Shown here: in pieces, positions 17,077-24,108 of the stretch
Numbering within the stretch: position 1 is the stretch's first letter
Layout of the letters: every line of letters begins with the position of its first letter
From: a virus
IMG/VR virus record: IMGVR_UViG_3300033148_008487
Span: 1 to 32,404 of that record
DNA length: 32,404 nucleotides
Direction: 5' to 3' (one strand)
Position numbers and translations under genes: made by a program
The notes under the pieces: generated by a model
The model's database searches: none
Seen by the model: the letters and a program-made list of their open reading frames with translations, nothing else
What the model was told of the DNA's origin: nothing

Positions 17077-17142
17077 TTCTCTAACACTCAGTCGACGGGC
17101 TGATGATTTCAGACCGTTTGGCAAAAGCGGGAGACTTTTGCC
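17077..17142 (+). repeat. Hairpin element, copy A
   Basis: This copy begins with CTCTAACACTCAGTCGAC, nearly identical to the start of copy B at 18525-18601, and contains a small TCAG/CTGA hairpin. A second hairpin follows: GGCAAAAG (17120-17127) and CTTTTGCC (17135-17142) around a 7-base loop, CGGGAGA. The loop is the same in copy B although the stem bases differ completely. It lies in the gap between two minus-strand genes. What it does is unknown. Confidence 0.55.
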
Positions 17143-17191
17143 TATTCAATTATCAGTACAATCTATAGCATCGGCAAATCGATTGCAAACA

Positions 17192-17659
17192 CTAAAATTT
17201 TATTTTTTCCGTTTTTTTCCACACCAATTTTTCGAGCGATATTATGCGTTCCTCAAGCAGCGGAACCAACTCTCTCAGCCTGTAAACTTCGCGCTCAAGG
17301 GCGGTAATTCTTTTTTCCATAGGCGACTTGGTATTTTTTTCGTTCTTTTGCTTGCGCTCGGCCATTGCCTGTTTGAACCGCAGCCGTTCTGCCTCTCGAT
17401 CAGCTCCCTGCTTTTCGCGGATTCTGTCTTTTTCAGCCCATTTTCGCAGGCGTTCCTGGCGTTCCTTTTCAGTTTCCCCCCTCGGATAGATGCGATTTCG
17501 CGAATCGCTGCTTCGGCGAGTATGCGACCCGCCTTGGACTGTAGTTTGACCTCGTTGCGGGCGAATATTTTTTGCCCCCGCCGGCCAGACGTTCGGTACT
17601 ATCCAGAGCAGCAGGGCCGCTGCTGATAAAAATAACGCTAACTTTTTGTGAGTAATCAT
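17192..17659 (-). CDS. Secreted coiled-coil protein (spanin-like candidate)
   Basis: The 155-residue product starts with a signal peptide or membrane anchor of about 29 residues (basic ITHKK, then a long hydrophobic run, then AGA). A low-complexity Gln/Arg/Ser stretch follows, and then a long, charged coiled coil (about 72-145). An inner-membrane spanin would have this plan, but no spanin signature was seen. A GAAGGGG site precedes the ATG at 17659; a longer frame from 17692 lacks one. It lies upstream of the lipoprotein gene, so the pair could be a two-component envelope or lysis unit. Confidence 0.65.
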   Translation of the reverse strand: MITHKKLALFLSAAALLLWIVPNVWPAGAKNIRPQRGQTTVQGGSHTRRSSDSRNRIYPRGETEKERQERLRKWAEKDRIREKQGADREAERLRFKQAMAERKQKNEKNTKSPMEKRITALEREVYRLRELVPLLEERIISLEKLVWKKTEKIKF

Positions 17660-17692
17660 TTTAAGGCCCCTTCCCAATTTTTCAAAAAACAA

Positions 17693-18100
17693 TCAAGCAA
17701 CCCCCTCATCGACATTTGGAGGCCGATTACTTTGCTTTTTTTTGTGTTTTGGCTCTGGCCCCAAAAGACGCCGTAATTCAGCAAGCTCCGCCTGTTCTTC
17801 TTTAGAGTGTAGCCGGAAGATGATTTCACCCTCGGGGGTCCACTTTGCCTGTTTTTTTATGGCATTTATTGCAGCTTTTAAGCTTTCCGGCTTCGACTGT
17901 TTAGCCTTCGTTTCAATTGGTTTAACTGGTTTTTGGTTTACTGCCGCAGCAAGTTCAATCTTCTTGTTATCCGGCAACTTATCAAACAATTCCAGCCCTA
18001 CGGACAATATCGTCTTGAGGCCAAAAACTGGCGCTAGTCGGTTTTTTATTTGCTGAGCCTTGTCTCCCAAAACCACTGTAGTTGTCTTTTTACTGGGCAT
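17693..18100 (-). CDS. Small basic protein, RHH-like candidate regulator (leftward)
   Basis: The 135-residue basic protein is the first leftward gene. Residues 5-50 can be read as a ribbon-helix-helix: a strand TTTVVLGDK, helix AQQIKNRLAPVFG, a Gly turn and helix LKTILSVGLELFDKLP. The rest is Lys/Pro/Gln/Glu-rich. It faces a second RHH-like gene across an operator-like palindrome. I did not recognise a known family, so this may be only structural similarity. The -10 box lies just 7 bases from the ATG, so the mRNA may be nearly leaderless. Repressor or activator of the late operon is inference. Confidence 0.55.
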   Translation of the reverse strand: MPSKKTTTVVLGDKAQQIKNRLAPVFGLKTILSVGLELFDKLPDNKKIELAAAVNQKPVKPIETKAKQSKPESLKAAINAIKKQAKWTPEGEIIFRLHSKEEQAELAELRRLLGPEPKHKKKQSNRPPNVDEGVA

Positions 18101-18107
18101 AAAACCA

Positions 18108-18135
18108 ATTATAGAAAAAAAAACAATTATTGCAA
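18108..18135 (-). promoter_or_regulatory. Leftward promoter of the late operon
   Basis: On the minus strand, TTGCAA (18130-18135) and TATAAT (18108-18113) are separated by 16 bases that include a run of nine T. The -10 is a perfect consensus. The -10 ends only 7 bases before the start codon at 18100, so transcription would begin at or next to the ATG. Confidence 0.55.
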
Positions 18136-18139
18136 GTCT

Positions 18140-18160
18140 TTACAACAACATGCGTTGTAA
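18140..18160. promoter_or_regulatory. 21-bp operator-like palindrome in the divergent control region
   Basis: TTACAAC, 7 bases, GTTGTAA: a perfect 7-bp inverted repeat midway between the leftward promoter (18108-18135) and the rightward promoter (18201-18228). Symmetric half-sites of this size are typical operators of dimeric regulators. The protein that binds is not known; the neighbouring RHH-like and HTH proteins are candidates. Confidence 0.55.
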
Positions 18161-18200
18161 TAGTTACGGCAGCTTTTTATATTTTCAGTAAATAATTTTA

Positions 18201-18228
18201 TTGACTTCTGCCGACGATTATGTATATT
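18201..18228 (+). promoter_or_regulatory. Rightward promoter of the early arm
   Basis: TTGACT at 18201-18206, 16 bases, TATATT at 18223-18228. It lies about 40 bases upstream of the first rightward start codon at 18271 and is a good sigma-70-type match, except for a spacer one base short of the optimum of 17. Confidence 0.6.
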
Positions 18229-18270
18229 GCTTTTGTTTTTTGGTCAAATTTTCAAATTGGAGACGTCGTA

Positions 18271-18555
18271 ATGATAGGTCAGCAAGTATCAGTCGTATTG
18301 CCCGGAATTTTACAGACAGCTTTTCAGACATATTGTATTCGTCGCGGAATATCGAACGGAGCCGAAGGTCTCCGCACGATGGTTCGCGAGTTGCCGGAAT
18401 ATCTGGCATTACTGGCAGATCCGCCCAGTCTGGTTGACCCGGCCGGCCCGGTTGATCCGGCAAATCCCTCGACATCAGAAGATACGAATTCCGCAGCGAC
18501 TCAAGAGGCCCTTGCTGGTAAAGAAATCTCTAACCCTCAGTCGACCGTCGGCTGA
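18271..18555 (+). CDS. RHH-like small putative regulator (rightward)
   Basis: The 94-residue protein is the first rightward gene. Its first 45 residues fit a ribbon-helix-helix: a strand QQVSVVLPG, a helix ILQTAFQTYCIRRG, a turn, and a helix SNGAEGLRTMVRELPEYL. The rest is a Pro/Asp/Ser-rich, probably disordered tail. A TTGGAGA ribosome site precedes ATG 18271; an upstream ATG at 18220 overlaps the promoter and is unlikely. An intrinsic terminator overlaps its stop. By position it could be the Ner- or Cro-like regulator or the repressor; the RHH reading is my pattern match. Confidence 0.55.
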   Translation: MIGQQVSVVLPGILQTAFQTYCIRRGISNGAEGLRTMVRELPEYLALLADPPSLVDPAGPVDPANPSTSEDTNSAATQEALAGKEISNPQSTVG

Positions 18556-18601
18556 GGTGCTTTTTTATAACTTTGCCCGGCGGGCGGGAGACCCGCCGGG
18601 C
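18525..18601 (+). repeat. Hairpin element, copy B
   Basis: The sequence ATCTCTAACCCTCAGTCGAC matches copy A. It is followed by a terminator hairpin (18535-18557) and then a 10-bp perfect stem (GCCCGGCGGG at 18575-18584 with CCCGCCGGGC at 18592-18601) around the loop CGGGAGA, identical to copy A's loop. A further short stem (TCGAGC/GCTCGA, 18611-18626) lies before the lysozyme gene. Confidence 0.55.
18535..18566 (+). terminator. Intrinsic terminator overlapping the RHH-like gene's stop
   Basis: CCTCAG (18535-18540) pairs with CTGAGG (18552-18557), and CGA pairs with TCG inside the loop. TGC and TTTTTT (18561-18566) follow. It would stop most transcription after the first rightward gene; the lysozyme and transposition genes would then need read-through, antitermination or a further promoter. 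Confidence 0.7.
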
Positions 18602-18656
18602 TGTAAAGAATCGAGCGAAGGCTCGAAAGCAATAAAAGATTGTCGGAGCCAAGTTT

Positions 18657-19229
18657 ATGGCGGCGAAAGTTAAACGACAAGGTAATTTAAGGGCGATTTT
18701 TCCAGCGGTGATTATAATCGCCCTGCTGTTGTTCGATCTCATAGTTCCCCCTCCAAGCCCTGCGGATTGTTTCCCCCCCGGCAACCGGCAGGGCTCCTGC
18801 TATTTTTCTTTTCTTTGCCATTGCCTGAAGGTCGGGTCCCCGGCGACCGCGAACGCCGGGGTTCCTGACCAAGTGGACTGGCTCGATGAGCTTATCGACA
18901 AATTGTGGCAGGTCGAATCCGCCGGCTCGCTCAATCCGCCCGATGGTGACGGCGGCAGGGCAGCGGGTCCGCTGCAGATCCATAAGTGCGTCGTTGATGA
19001 TGTCAATCGTTTTTGCCGCACAGACTTTACATATTCTGACCGTTACGAACCGGCGAAAGCAAAGCAGATCACAAGGCTTTACATAACGCTGTGGCTGGAG
19101 CGTAATCGCGAGGAGCTTGCTGCGCGTATCTTTAATGGTGGGCCTCGCGGCTGGCGAAAAACCGCGACGAATAGTTACTGGGCGAAAGTGAAAAAAAACG
19201 ACGGGAACCTTACCGGCCCGGCGGAATAG
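18657..19229 (+). CDS. Membrane-anchored lysozyme-like transglycosylase / endolysin
   Basis: The 190-residue protein has an N-terminal basic and hydrophobic stretch (about 12-32), a signal anchor or signal-arrest-release type helix, then a Pro/Cys-rich linker. The enzyme part (about 72-180) has a WQVESAGS motif with candidate catalytic Glu87, AAGPLQIH near 102-109, and a later AARIFNGGPRGWR (155-167), as in lysozyme-like transglycosylases that cut peptidoglycan. GGAG lies 8 bases before the ATG. Its place in the early arm, right after the regulator's terminator, is odd for a lysis gene; it may be used in DNA entry or another stage. Confidence 0.75.
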   Translation: MAAKVKRQGNLRAIFPAVIIIALLLFDLIVPPPSPADCFPPGNRQGSCYFSFLCHCLKVGSPATANAGVPDQVDWLDELIDKLWQVESAGSLNPPDGDGGRAAGPLQIHKCVVDDVNRFCRTDFTYSDRYEPAKAKQITRLYITLWLERNREELAARIFNGGPRGWRKTATNSYWAKVKKNDGNLTGPAE

Positions 19230-19270
19230 GGAGCTAATTCCAAACCGCCGAGTCGCGAAGCAGAATTAGC
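19229..19270 (+). other. Inverted repeat after the lysozyme gene, and one half of a spaced repeat
   Basis: GCTAATTC (19233-19240) and GAATTAGC (19263-19270) form an 8-bp stem with a 22-base loop, followed by acTTTT, a possible weak terminator. The first arm lies in GGGAGCTAATTCCAAACCG, which recurs with one base missing at 19421-19438. Confidence 0.4.
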
Positions 19271-19366
19271 ACTTTTAAAAATTGAGAAGAAGCGGCGGTC
19301 CGCAGTGCGAAACGTGCGGAGTTCAGCAGCACGTTGGCTGAGCGAGGCCTGAAGGGTGCAAATCCC

Positions 19367-19552
19367 ATGGTCGCTTTTTATAAAATGCGAAAGAAACCAC
19401 AGGGAACGGCGGTCGGAACAGGGAGCTATTCCAAACCGGCCGCCAAAATTAAAGCAAGGACGCGATATGCAAAAGGGAGTCGAAGTGAGCGACGATCATA
19501 TTCTGCTGAGTACAATTTGCGACGAGCGAGACATAACCGCCAAGCAGCTTAG
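19367..19552 (+). CDS. Possible small basic protein overlapping the HTH gene
   Basis: A frame of 61 codons from ATG 19367 (a longer one starts with TTG at 19334) encodes a very basic Arg/Lys/Ser/Tyr-rich peptide. It overlaps the start of the HTH gene in another frame, and has a modest AAGGG 10 bases before the ATG. It could be a small DNA- or RNA-binding peptide or a translation-coupling leader, but the bias is also compatible with a shadow frame. Confidence 0.25.
   Translation: MVAFYKMRKKPQGTAVGTGSYSKPAAKIKARTRYAKGSRSERRSYSAEYNLRRARHNRQAA
19421..19438 (+). repeat. Second copy of the GGGAGCT...CCAAACCG repeat
   Basis: GGGAGCTATTCCAAACCG matches 19229-19247 except for one missing A. The copies are about 190 bp apart and direct, near the lysozyme end and HTH start. 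This may be a binding site pair or a small duplication. Confidence 0.45.
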
Positions 19553-19952
19553 TATGCTGACCGGCAGGGCGTTATCGACCGTTTATAAGTATCTGGCCGG
19601 TGAATTGACGATACCTTCGGTCATGTGGCGAAGCCTTTATAAGCTTACGCTCGATGTGCGAATTATGCTGCTGCTGGCGGGCGATGTGCCGATAATTATC
19701 GTGCCGTTGATAAAGCAAAAATGCAAAAACGGAAACGAAGATACGCCATCGCTGCAGGAACTGATTGAGGTACGCAAAAAGCAAATTGCCTGCGAATCTT
19801 TGGTATTAAAGATACTCGCAGATAACCGCATCGATTCGGCCGACAGAATTGCAGTCGCAAAATACCGAACAGAATTTGCTCTGATGATAGAAAATCAATC
19901 GCAGATTTTTCAGGCAATCACACATGAATTTAATGTTGCAACTGCAAAATGA
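19467..19952 (+). CDS. Helix-turn-helix regulatory protein (CII-like plan)
   Basis: The 161-residue protein has an N-terminal HTH (about 22-48: DITAKQLSMLTGRALSTVYKYL, then AGELTIP), a hydrophobic middle segment, and a helical C-terminal part (about 100-155) that may oligomerise. This is the plan of phage CII-like regulators. AAGGA lies 6 bases before ATG 19467, so that start is preferred to the longer frame from 19356, which has no good site. The stop is separated from the next gene's ATG by 13 bases. It may regulate the transposition operon or the switch. Confidence 0.65.
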   Translation: MQKGVEVSDDHILLSTICDERDITAKQLSMLTGRALSTVYKYLAGELTIPSVMWRSLYKLTLDVRIMLLLAGDVPIIIVPLIKQKCKNGNEDTPSLQELIEVRKKQIACESLVLKILADNRIDSADRIAVAKYRTEFALMIENQSQIFQAITHEFNVATAK

Positions 19953-19965
19953 AAGGGGATTGTTT

Positions 19966-20466
19966 ATGGTTGCTTTGGCAAAAGAACCAGTCGAACTTCA
20001 GGGGACAATTAAGGATGTGGTCTGCCCGGTGTGTGCGAAGCCGCTGCCGTACCCACAAATTTGCTCACACAAAAAAGACCGCTACGGACGCGAGATAAGA
20101 ACGTATTTTGGCTGGTGCTTTTTTTGTGCGAATTCCAATTGCGATGATGCCGGCTGCGAAGTGATACAATTCAAACGCGACAACAAATGGTTTATTCATA
20201 AATACCAGCAATATGCGATAGACCGGCAACATGACACCTGCCGACCGGCCGGCAAGTGGATAACACTTAACGAGCTGCCGGAACCGGCACCCGTGGTTAC
20301 AGGTACGGGCGGTGATTATGACAAATCAATCGAGCCGGCGGTTGTAAGTATTATCGAACCACTTTATAAAATTCTAAGCAACGTAACGCAATTGTTAGGG
20401 TCGCTGCATAAAATTCTAAGCAACGTAACGCAATTGTTAGGGTCGCTGCTAAAAAAGCAAGGATGA
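19966..20466 (+). CDS. Zinc-ribbon protein with duplicated C-terminal heptads
   Basis: The 166-residue protein has paired Cys motifs, CPVC (20-23) and CFFC (51-54), with further Cys at 33, 59, 64 and 92, suggesting a zinc ribbon in the first 70 residues. The C-terminal hydrophobic region carries an exact 14-residue repeat (134-147 and 148-161, YKILSNVTQLLGSL / HKILSNVTQLLGSL). AAAGGGG lies 7 bases before ATG 19966; an upstream ATG at 19924 lacks a site. Directly before the transposase gene, it may assist transposition or act as a regulator; no family was recognised. Confidence 0.6.
   Translation: MVALAKEPVELQGTIKDVVCPVCAKPLPYPQICSHKKDRYGREIRTYFGWCFFCANSNCDDAGCEVIQFKRDNKWFIHKYQQYAIDRQHDTCRPAGKWITLNELPEPAPVVTGTGGDYDKSIEPAVVSIIEPLYKILSNVTQLLGSLHKILSNVTQLLGSLLKKQG
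20366..20449 (+). repeat. Perfect 42-bp tandem duplication inside the zinc-ribbon gene
   Basis: Bases 20366-20407 and 20408-20449 are identical (42 bp, 14 codons), so the reading frame is kept. The encoded unit is a hydrophobic heptad-like helix (KILSNVTQLLGSL). The absence of any mismatch indicates a recent event. Confidence 0.9.
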
Positions 20467-20470
20467 TCCT

Positions 20471-22402
20471 GTGAATGACTATGTAGATTCGGCTAAGGCG
20501 GCAAAACAGCTAAACATGACAGAGCGGCATGTATGCCGTATGTGCAGGGCTGGCAAATTCAAAGGTGCCGTCAAGAGCGGCGGGCAATGGCGAATTCCCC
20601 TGGCTGCTGATGCCCGGCTTTGCGGAATAAAGGGGCCTGAAGATATGCTGCAATCGCGAGAATTGCTGGATGTGCCCGCCAATAAGCGTGAAGACGCGAT
20701 TCGCAAGGTTGGTTTTATTCAGGCCTTTGAGAAATTTTCAGCGAAATTCGTGAAAGCCGGCGGCACTCGCAGCGAGGCGATGTCGGTTTTTGCCAAAAAC
20801 AACGCCGTCGGCAAAAGAAGTTTTCAACGATGGATTGTGCGTTATCGCAATCAGGGTCTTGTCGGCCTGGTTGATACGCGTGGCGGTGGTAAATTTATCA
20901 GTCAAATGATAAGTACTGAGGCGTTCGAGCTGTTTAAGTCGATGTACCTGACACCGCAGCAGTTGAGCGTCAAGATATGCTGGCAGAATATCAATTACAT
21001 AAACCGCTCGGAAAATAAGGGCTGGAAAATTCCGAGTCTGCAATTCTTTTATAAATACATAAAAGCTCAAATTCCTTTGTTTGTCGAGATTCTGCACCGC
21101 GAAGGTATCGCTGCTTACGAGGCTAAATGCGCACCATACGTTGAAAAAGACCCAAACAGCGTAGCGCCAGGGGCGGTCTGGATAGGCGATCATTCGCAAT
21201 TGAATCTGTGGATTAGGCACAGAGGCCAATGGATTCGCCCCTGGGTAACCGCCTGGCAGGACATGCGGAGCCGGGCAATCGTAGGCTATTACCTCACCGC
21301 CTCGCCCAATCAGACGACTATCCTGCTGGCGATGAAGCGGGCGATTGAAAAATACGGTCCACCTGATTCGGTTAAGATCGATAACGGCAGGGATTACGAC
21401 TCCGAGATGTGGACCGGGACTACAAAAGCGAAAAGGCGGGCGATTAAGGCCGGCTATATAGATGAGCAGATGTTAGCCGGCATTTACGCCATGATGGATA
21501 TCGGTGCATCGTTTGCAATAGCATATCATCCGCAAAGCAAGGCAATTGAGCGGTTCTTCGACACGCTTGATTGCCAATTCAGTAAAACTTTTCCGACATA
21601 TTGTGGAAAAGACACAAAACGCAAACCTGAATATTTAAAAGAGTTGTTAAAAAGCAAAAAAGCAATCGAGCAGGCGTATGACCTGGAAGGCTTGAACAAT
21701 CTTTTTGTGCAATACATCGATGCTTACAATAATGCCGCTCATCACGGCAAAGGCATGGAAGGTCAATCGCCTTTGCAGGTACTCAATAGCCGCGAATCCC
21801 GCCGTGTTGTTGCCGATGGCGTTATAGATTTATTGCTGCGAGTCTGGAGCGGCGAACTCGTTGCCGGCAAAAACGGTGTGCGATTCAAAAATATGTGGTA
21901 TGGTCAATATGATATTAAACTTATGAATTATCAGGGGAAAAAGGTACGCATCGCCTATGACCCGGACGACTTGCGAAAAGTTTATGTCTATAATTCAGCG
22001 ACTTACGAGCTGATCACAATCGCCGAGCAGAACCGACTTGTTCAATATGGATCTGCTGTTAATGAGGAGGCCCTGCGGGATGCGATGCGGCAGAAAGCAA
22101 AGGCGGTTCACCTTGCTAAATCTTATCGTGATTCGCGGTTGACAGCAAATATGGATCTTACAACTTTAACGCTTAAGGCCATGGCCGAGGGCCGCAAAGA
22201 AACCCCGCCGCCTGCGGCTGCAAATTTAAGGCCGGTGCGCACGCCGTTCGATAAACAGGTCAAGCTGCACAAAGCACTCGAACTTCAAAAACTGGTAAAA
22301 AAGGCAGCGGGTGCTGAGTCGGTAGAAACGGTTCTGGATATAGACCTGTCTTTAATGAAACCAAAGCAAAAACCCGTAAAGGTAAAATTATTCGATGACT
22401 GA
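20471..22402 (+). CDS. A: Mu A-like DDE transposase
   Basis: This 643-residue transposase should bind the end sites, pair the ends and carry out strand transfer. It begins with an excisionase/MerR-like HTH (about 5-45), then a second HTH (about 100-135). The catalytic core has WIGDHSQLNLW with Asp240, VKIDNGRDYD with Asp304, and YHPQSKAIERFF with Glu360; the second and third residues are 56 apart, as in MuA. The C-terminal part (about 430-643) should contact protein B. It starts with GTG 20471, with AAGGA 7 bases ahead; no in-frame ATG near the start is available. The stop overlaps the start of B by 8 bases. Confidence 0.93.
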   Translation: MNDYVDSAKAAKQLNMTERHVCRMCRAGKFKGAVKSGGQWRIPLAADARLCGIKGPEDMLQSRELLDVPANKREDAIRKVGFIQAFEKFSAKFVKAGGTRSEAMSVFAKNNAVGKRSFQRWIVRYRNQGLVGLVDTRGGGKFISQMISTEAFELFKSMYLTPQQLSVKICWQNINYINRSENKGWKIPSLQFFYKYIKAQIPLFVEILHREGIAAYEAKCAPYVEKDPNSVAPGAVWIGDHSQLNLWIRHRGQWIRPWVTAWQDMRSRAIVGYYLTASPNQTTILLAMKRAIEKYGPPDSVKIDNGRDYDSEMWTGTTKAKRRAIKAGYIDEQMLAGIYAMMDIGASFAIAYHPQSKAIERFFDTLDCQFSKTFPTYCGKDTKRKPEYLKELLKSKKAIEQAYDLEGLNNLFVQYIDAYNNAAHHGKGMEGQSPLQVLNSRESRRVVADGVIDLLLRVWSGELVAGKNGVRFKNMWYGQYDIKLMNYQGKKVRIAYDPDDLRKVYVYNSATYELITIAEQNRLVQYGSAVNEEALRDAMRQKAKAVHLAKSYRDSRLTANMDLTTLTLKAMAEGRKETPPPAAANLRPVRTPFDKQVKLHKALELQKLVKKAAGAESVETVLDIDLSLMKPKQKPVKVKLFDD

Positions 22403-23513
22403 CGATATAAACCAAGGGTTGGCGAGGGACGCCCGAATCGTTGCGGAAAGGATTCCAATGAATAAAGCTGAAGAAAAGCGAATAGCCGACAGGCTGAAGG
22501 CTTTTATAAAATCGCGTAAAGGCGTTTCGCAAAACACCGTCGCCGAAACACTCGGCATAAGCCGCACACTGTTGAGTCAATTCCTTAACGGCAGATATAA
22601 AGGCAACACAAAAGATGTTGTTAATAAGATAGTCAATTTTTTAGATACCATAAGCCGAATGGACCGGCGGGTCAAGGGTAAAGCATTCGTTGAAACCAGC
22701 ATAGCGAAACGAATCGGCACACTGATTACCCAGACCGAGGCGTTCAGCGATGACGAGGGCAAGATTGGCGTAATAGTCGGCGATGGTGGTCACGGCAAGA
22801 GCCACTGTTTAAGGCAATACGCCGAGGCGAACAAAAATACGGTTTACGTTGAGCTTGATGATGCGATGAATTCTACGACTGTGTTTGCCGAGATCGCAAA
22901 AAAACTTGGCATCGATTCGGACGGCTCGCTCGACAAAGTAACACGGCGATTAATTGACGCCCTGCAGAACAGGCAGATAATTGTAATGCTCGACGAGGCG
23001 TCGGGCCTGACAGTCCGGCAGTTGAATCGACTTCGTCAGATAATCGTTGTCAAATCCAGATGCCCCCTGGTCCTGGCCGGTAACCATGACCTTTTAAAGA
23101 CAATCATGCAGCCGACTACTCGGCGTGGCTTCGAATCGCTCGACCAGTTCACATCGCGTTTGATGTGTATACTGAATCTCGACGAACACGCCGCCGAAAA
23201 AGACGGTGGGCTTTATACGGTCGAGGACATCCGCCGATTGTATGAATATGGAGGTGTCAAGCTGACTATCGATGCGGTTGGGACGCTTCGGAATATTTGC
23301 AGAACGCCGAGAAGCGGCAGGCTGCGTACCTGTAGTCATGTAATCGCGGCGTTACATACCGCCGGCGTGGTGTATGAGACCGGGGCGATTGATTTGGCAC
23401 TTATTATTGCTGCGATAGAGCAGCTTGATTTGCCGGTCAGGGTACGGCTGCCTCTGGCAACCAGGCATATTGCGGAACATAAAGAACAGCAAGCGGTTGC
23501 AAGGACTGGTTAA
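22395..23513 (+). CDS. B: Mu B-like transposition ATPase (target capture)
   Basis: The 372-residue AAA+ protein has an N-terminal HTH (about 42-68: GVSQNTVAETLGISRTLLSQFLNG) as in MuB, then an ATPase domain: Walker A GDGGHGKS (129-136), Walker B IIVMLDE (195-201), a sensor-like CPLVLAGN (223-230) and an arginine-rich segment near 240-258. MuB binds target DNA and activates A. The ATG overlaps A's stop codon, ensuring coupled translation. A 21-codon frame at 23514-23579 follows but is too short to call a gene. Confidence 0.9.
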   Translation: MTDDINQGLARDARIVAERIPMNKAEEKRIADRLKAFIKSRKGVSQNTVAETLGISRTLLSQFLNGRYKGNTKDVVNKIVNFLDTISRMDRRVKGKAFVETSIAKRIGTLITQTEAFSDDEGKIGVIVGDGGHGKSHCLRQYAEANKNTVYVELDDAMNSTTVFAEIAKKLGIDSDGSLDKVTRRLIDALQNRQIIVMLDEASGLTVRQLNRLRQIIVVKSRCPLVLAGNHDLLKTIMQPTTRRGFESLDQFTSRLMCILNLDEHAAEKDGGLYTVEDIRRLYEYGGVKLTIDAVGTLRNICRTPRSGRLRTCSHVIAALHTAGVVYETGAIDLALIIAAIEQLDLPVRVRLPLATRHIAEHKEQQAVARTG

Positions 23514-23568
23514 ATGATTGCAGCGACAAAAACAAAACCGGCGAAAAAAGAAAGTAAAAGGTGTTTAA

Positions 23569-24108
23569 ATGCTGAATAATCAGCAGATAAAACTTGTTCA
23601 AATGGCGGTCAGAGCCGCCGGGTTGCGAACCAAACACTTCGATGCCAGGTACCGGCTGCTGTTGCGGCAGTACAAACAGCCGTCTGGCGATATGGTTACG
23701 AGCTGCAAGCAACTCAACGCCATGCAGATGGAAGATCTATTAGCTATCTGCGAATCGCACGGCTGGCGGTATCCGGGCAAGCCCGCCGATCATTTCAGAA
23801 AAAAAGCTGCCAGCCGTTACACGGTTGCCAGCTTTGCGCAGCAGTCGGCGATCAAGAACCTGGCATTCGATATCGGCTGGAGCTTAGAGAATCTGTTCGA
23901 TTTTATTACAAAACAAACAAAGCACAAAGCAAGATATCTTGATCAGCTTACGCCCAAACATGCGTATGAAGTTATTGAGGCGTTAAAAGCAATTGTGAGT
24001 CGCAAACAGGGCAGGTGTTATAAAAACTTAAACGAAATCAGGGAAGATTTTACGAAAGGAGCCACGGATGCCCAAAACCAAACGTGTCAAGTCGAAACAG
24101 ACACTTAA
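23569..24108 (+). CDS. gemA: GemA / Gp16-like regulatory protein
   Basis: The 179-residue protein matches the Gp16/GemA family plan (DUF1018): an N-terminal helical segment with VRAAGLRTKHFDARYRLLL, and a middle segment with the pattern SCKQLNAMQMEDLLAICE (about 46-62). It is basic and helical throughout. In Mu, GemA alters host gene expression and DNA supercoiling. AAAGG lies just before the ATG, and its last 41 bases overlap the gam gene. Confidence 0.75.
   Translation: MLNNQQIKLVQMAVRAAGLRTKHFDARYRLLLRQYKQPSGDMVTSCKQLNAMQMEDLLAICESHGWRYPGKPADHFRKKAASRYTVASFAQQSAIKNLAFDIGWSLENLFDFITKQTKHKARYLDQLTPKHAYEVIEALKAIVSRKQGRCYKNLNEIREDFTKGATDAQNQTCQVETDT

Noticed and set aside
19300-19385. A tRNA-like look (GGGTGCAAATCCC arm and a D-arm-like GGCTGAGCGAGGCC)
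   Set aside because: No anticodon stem or acceptor stem could be formed around it, so it is probably chance.
23514-23579. A 21-codon basic frame between B and GemA
   Set aside because: It is very short, has no ribosome site and overlaps the ribosome site of the next gene, so it cannot be supported as a gene.
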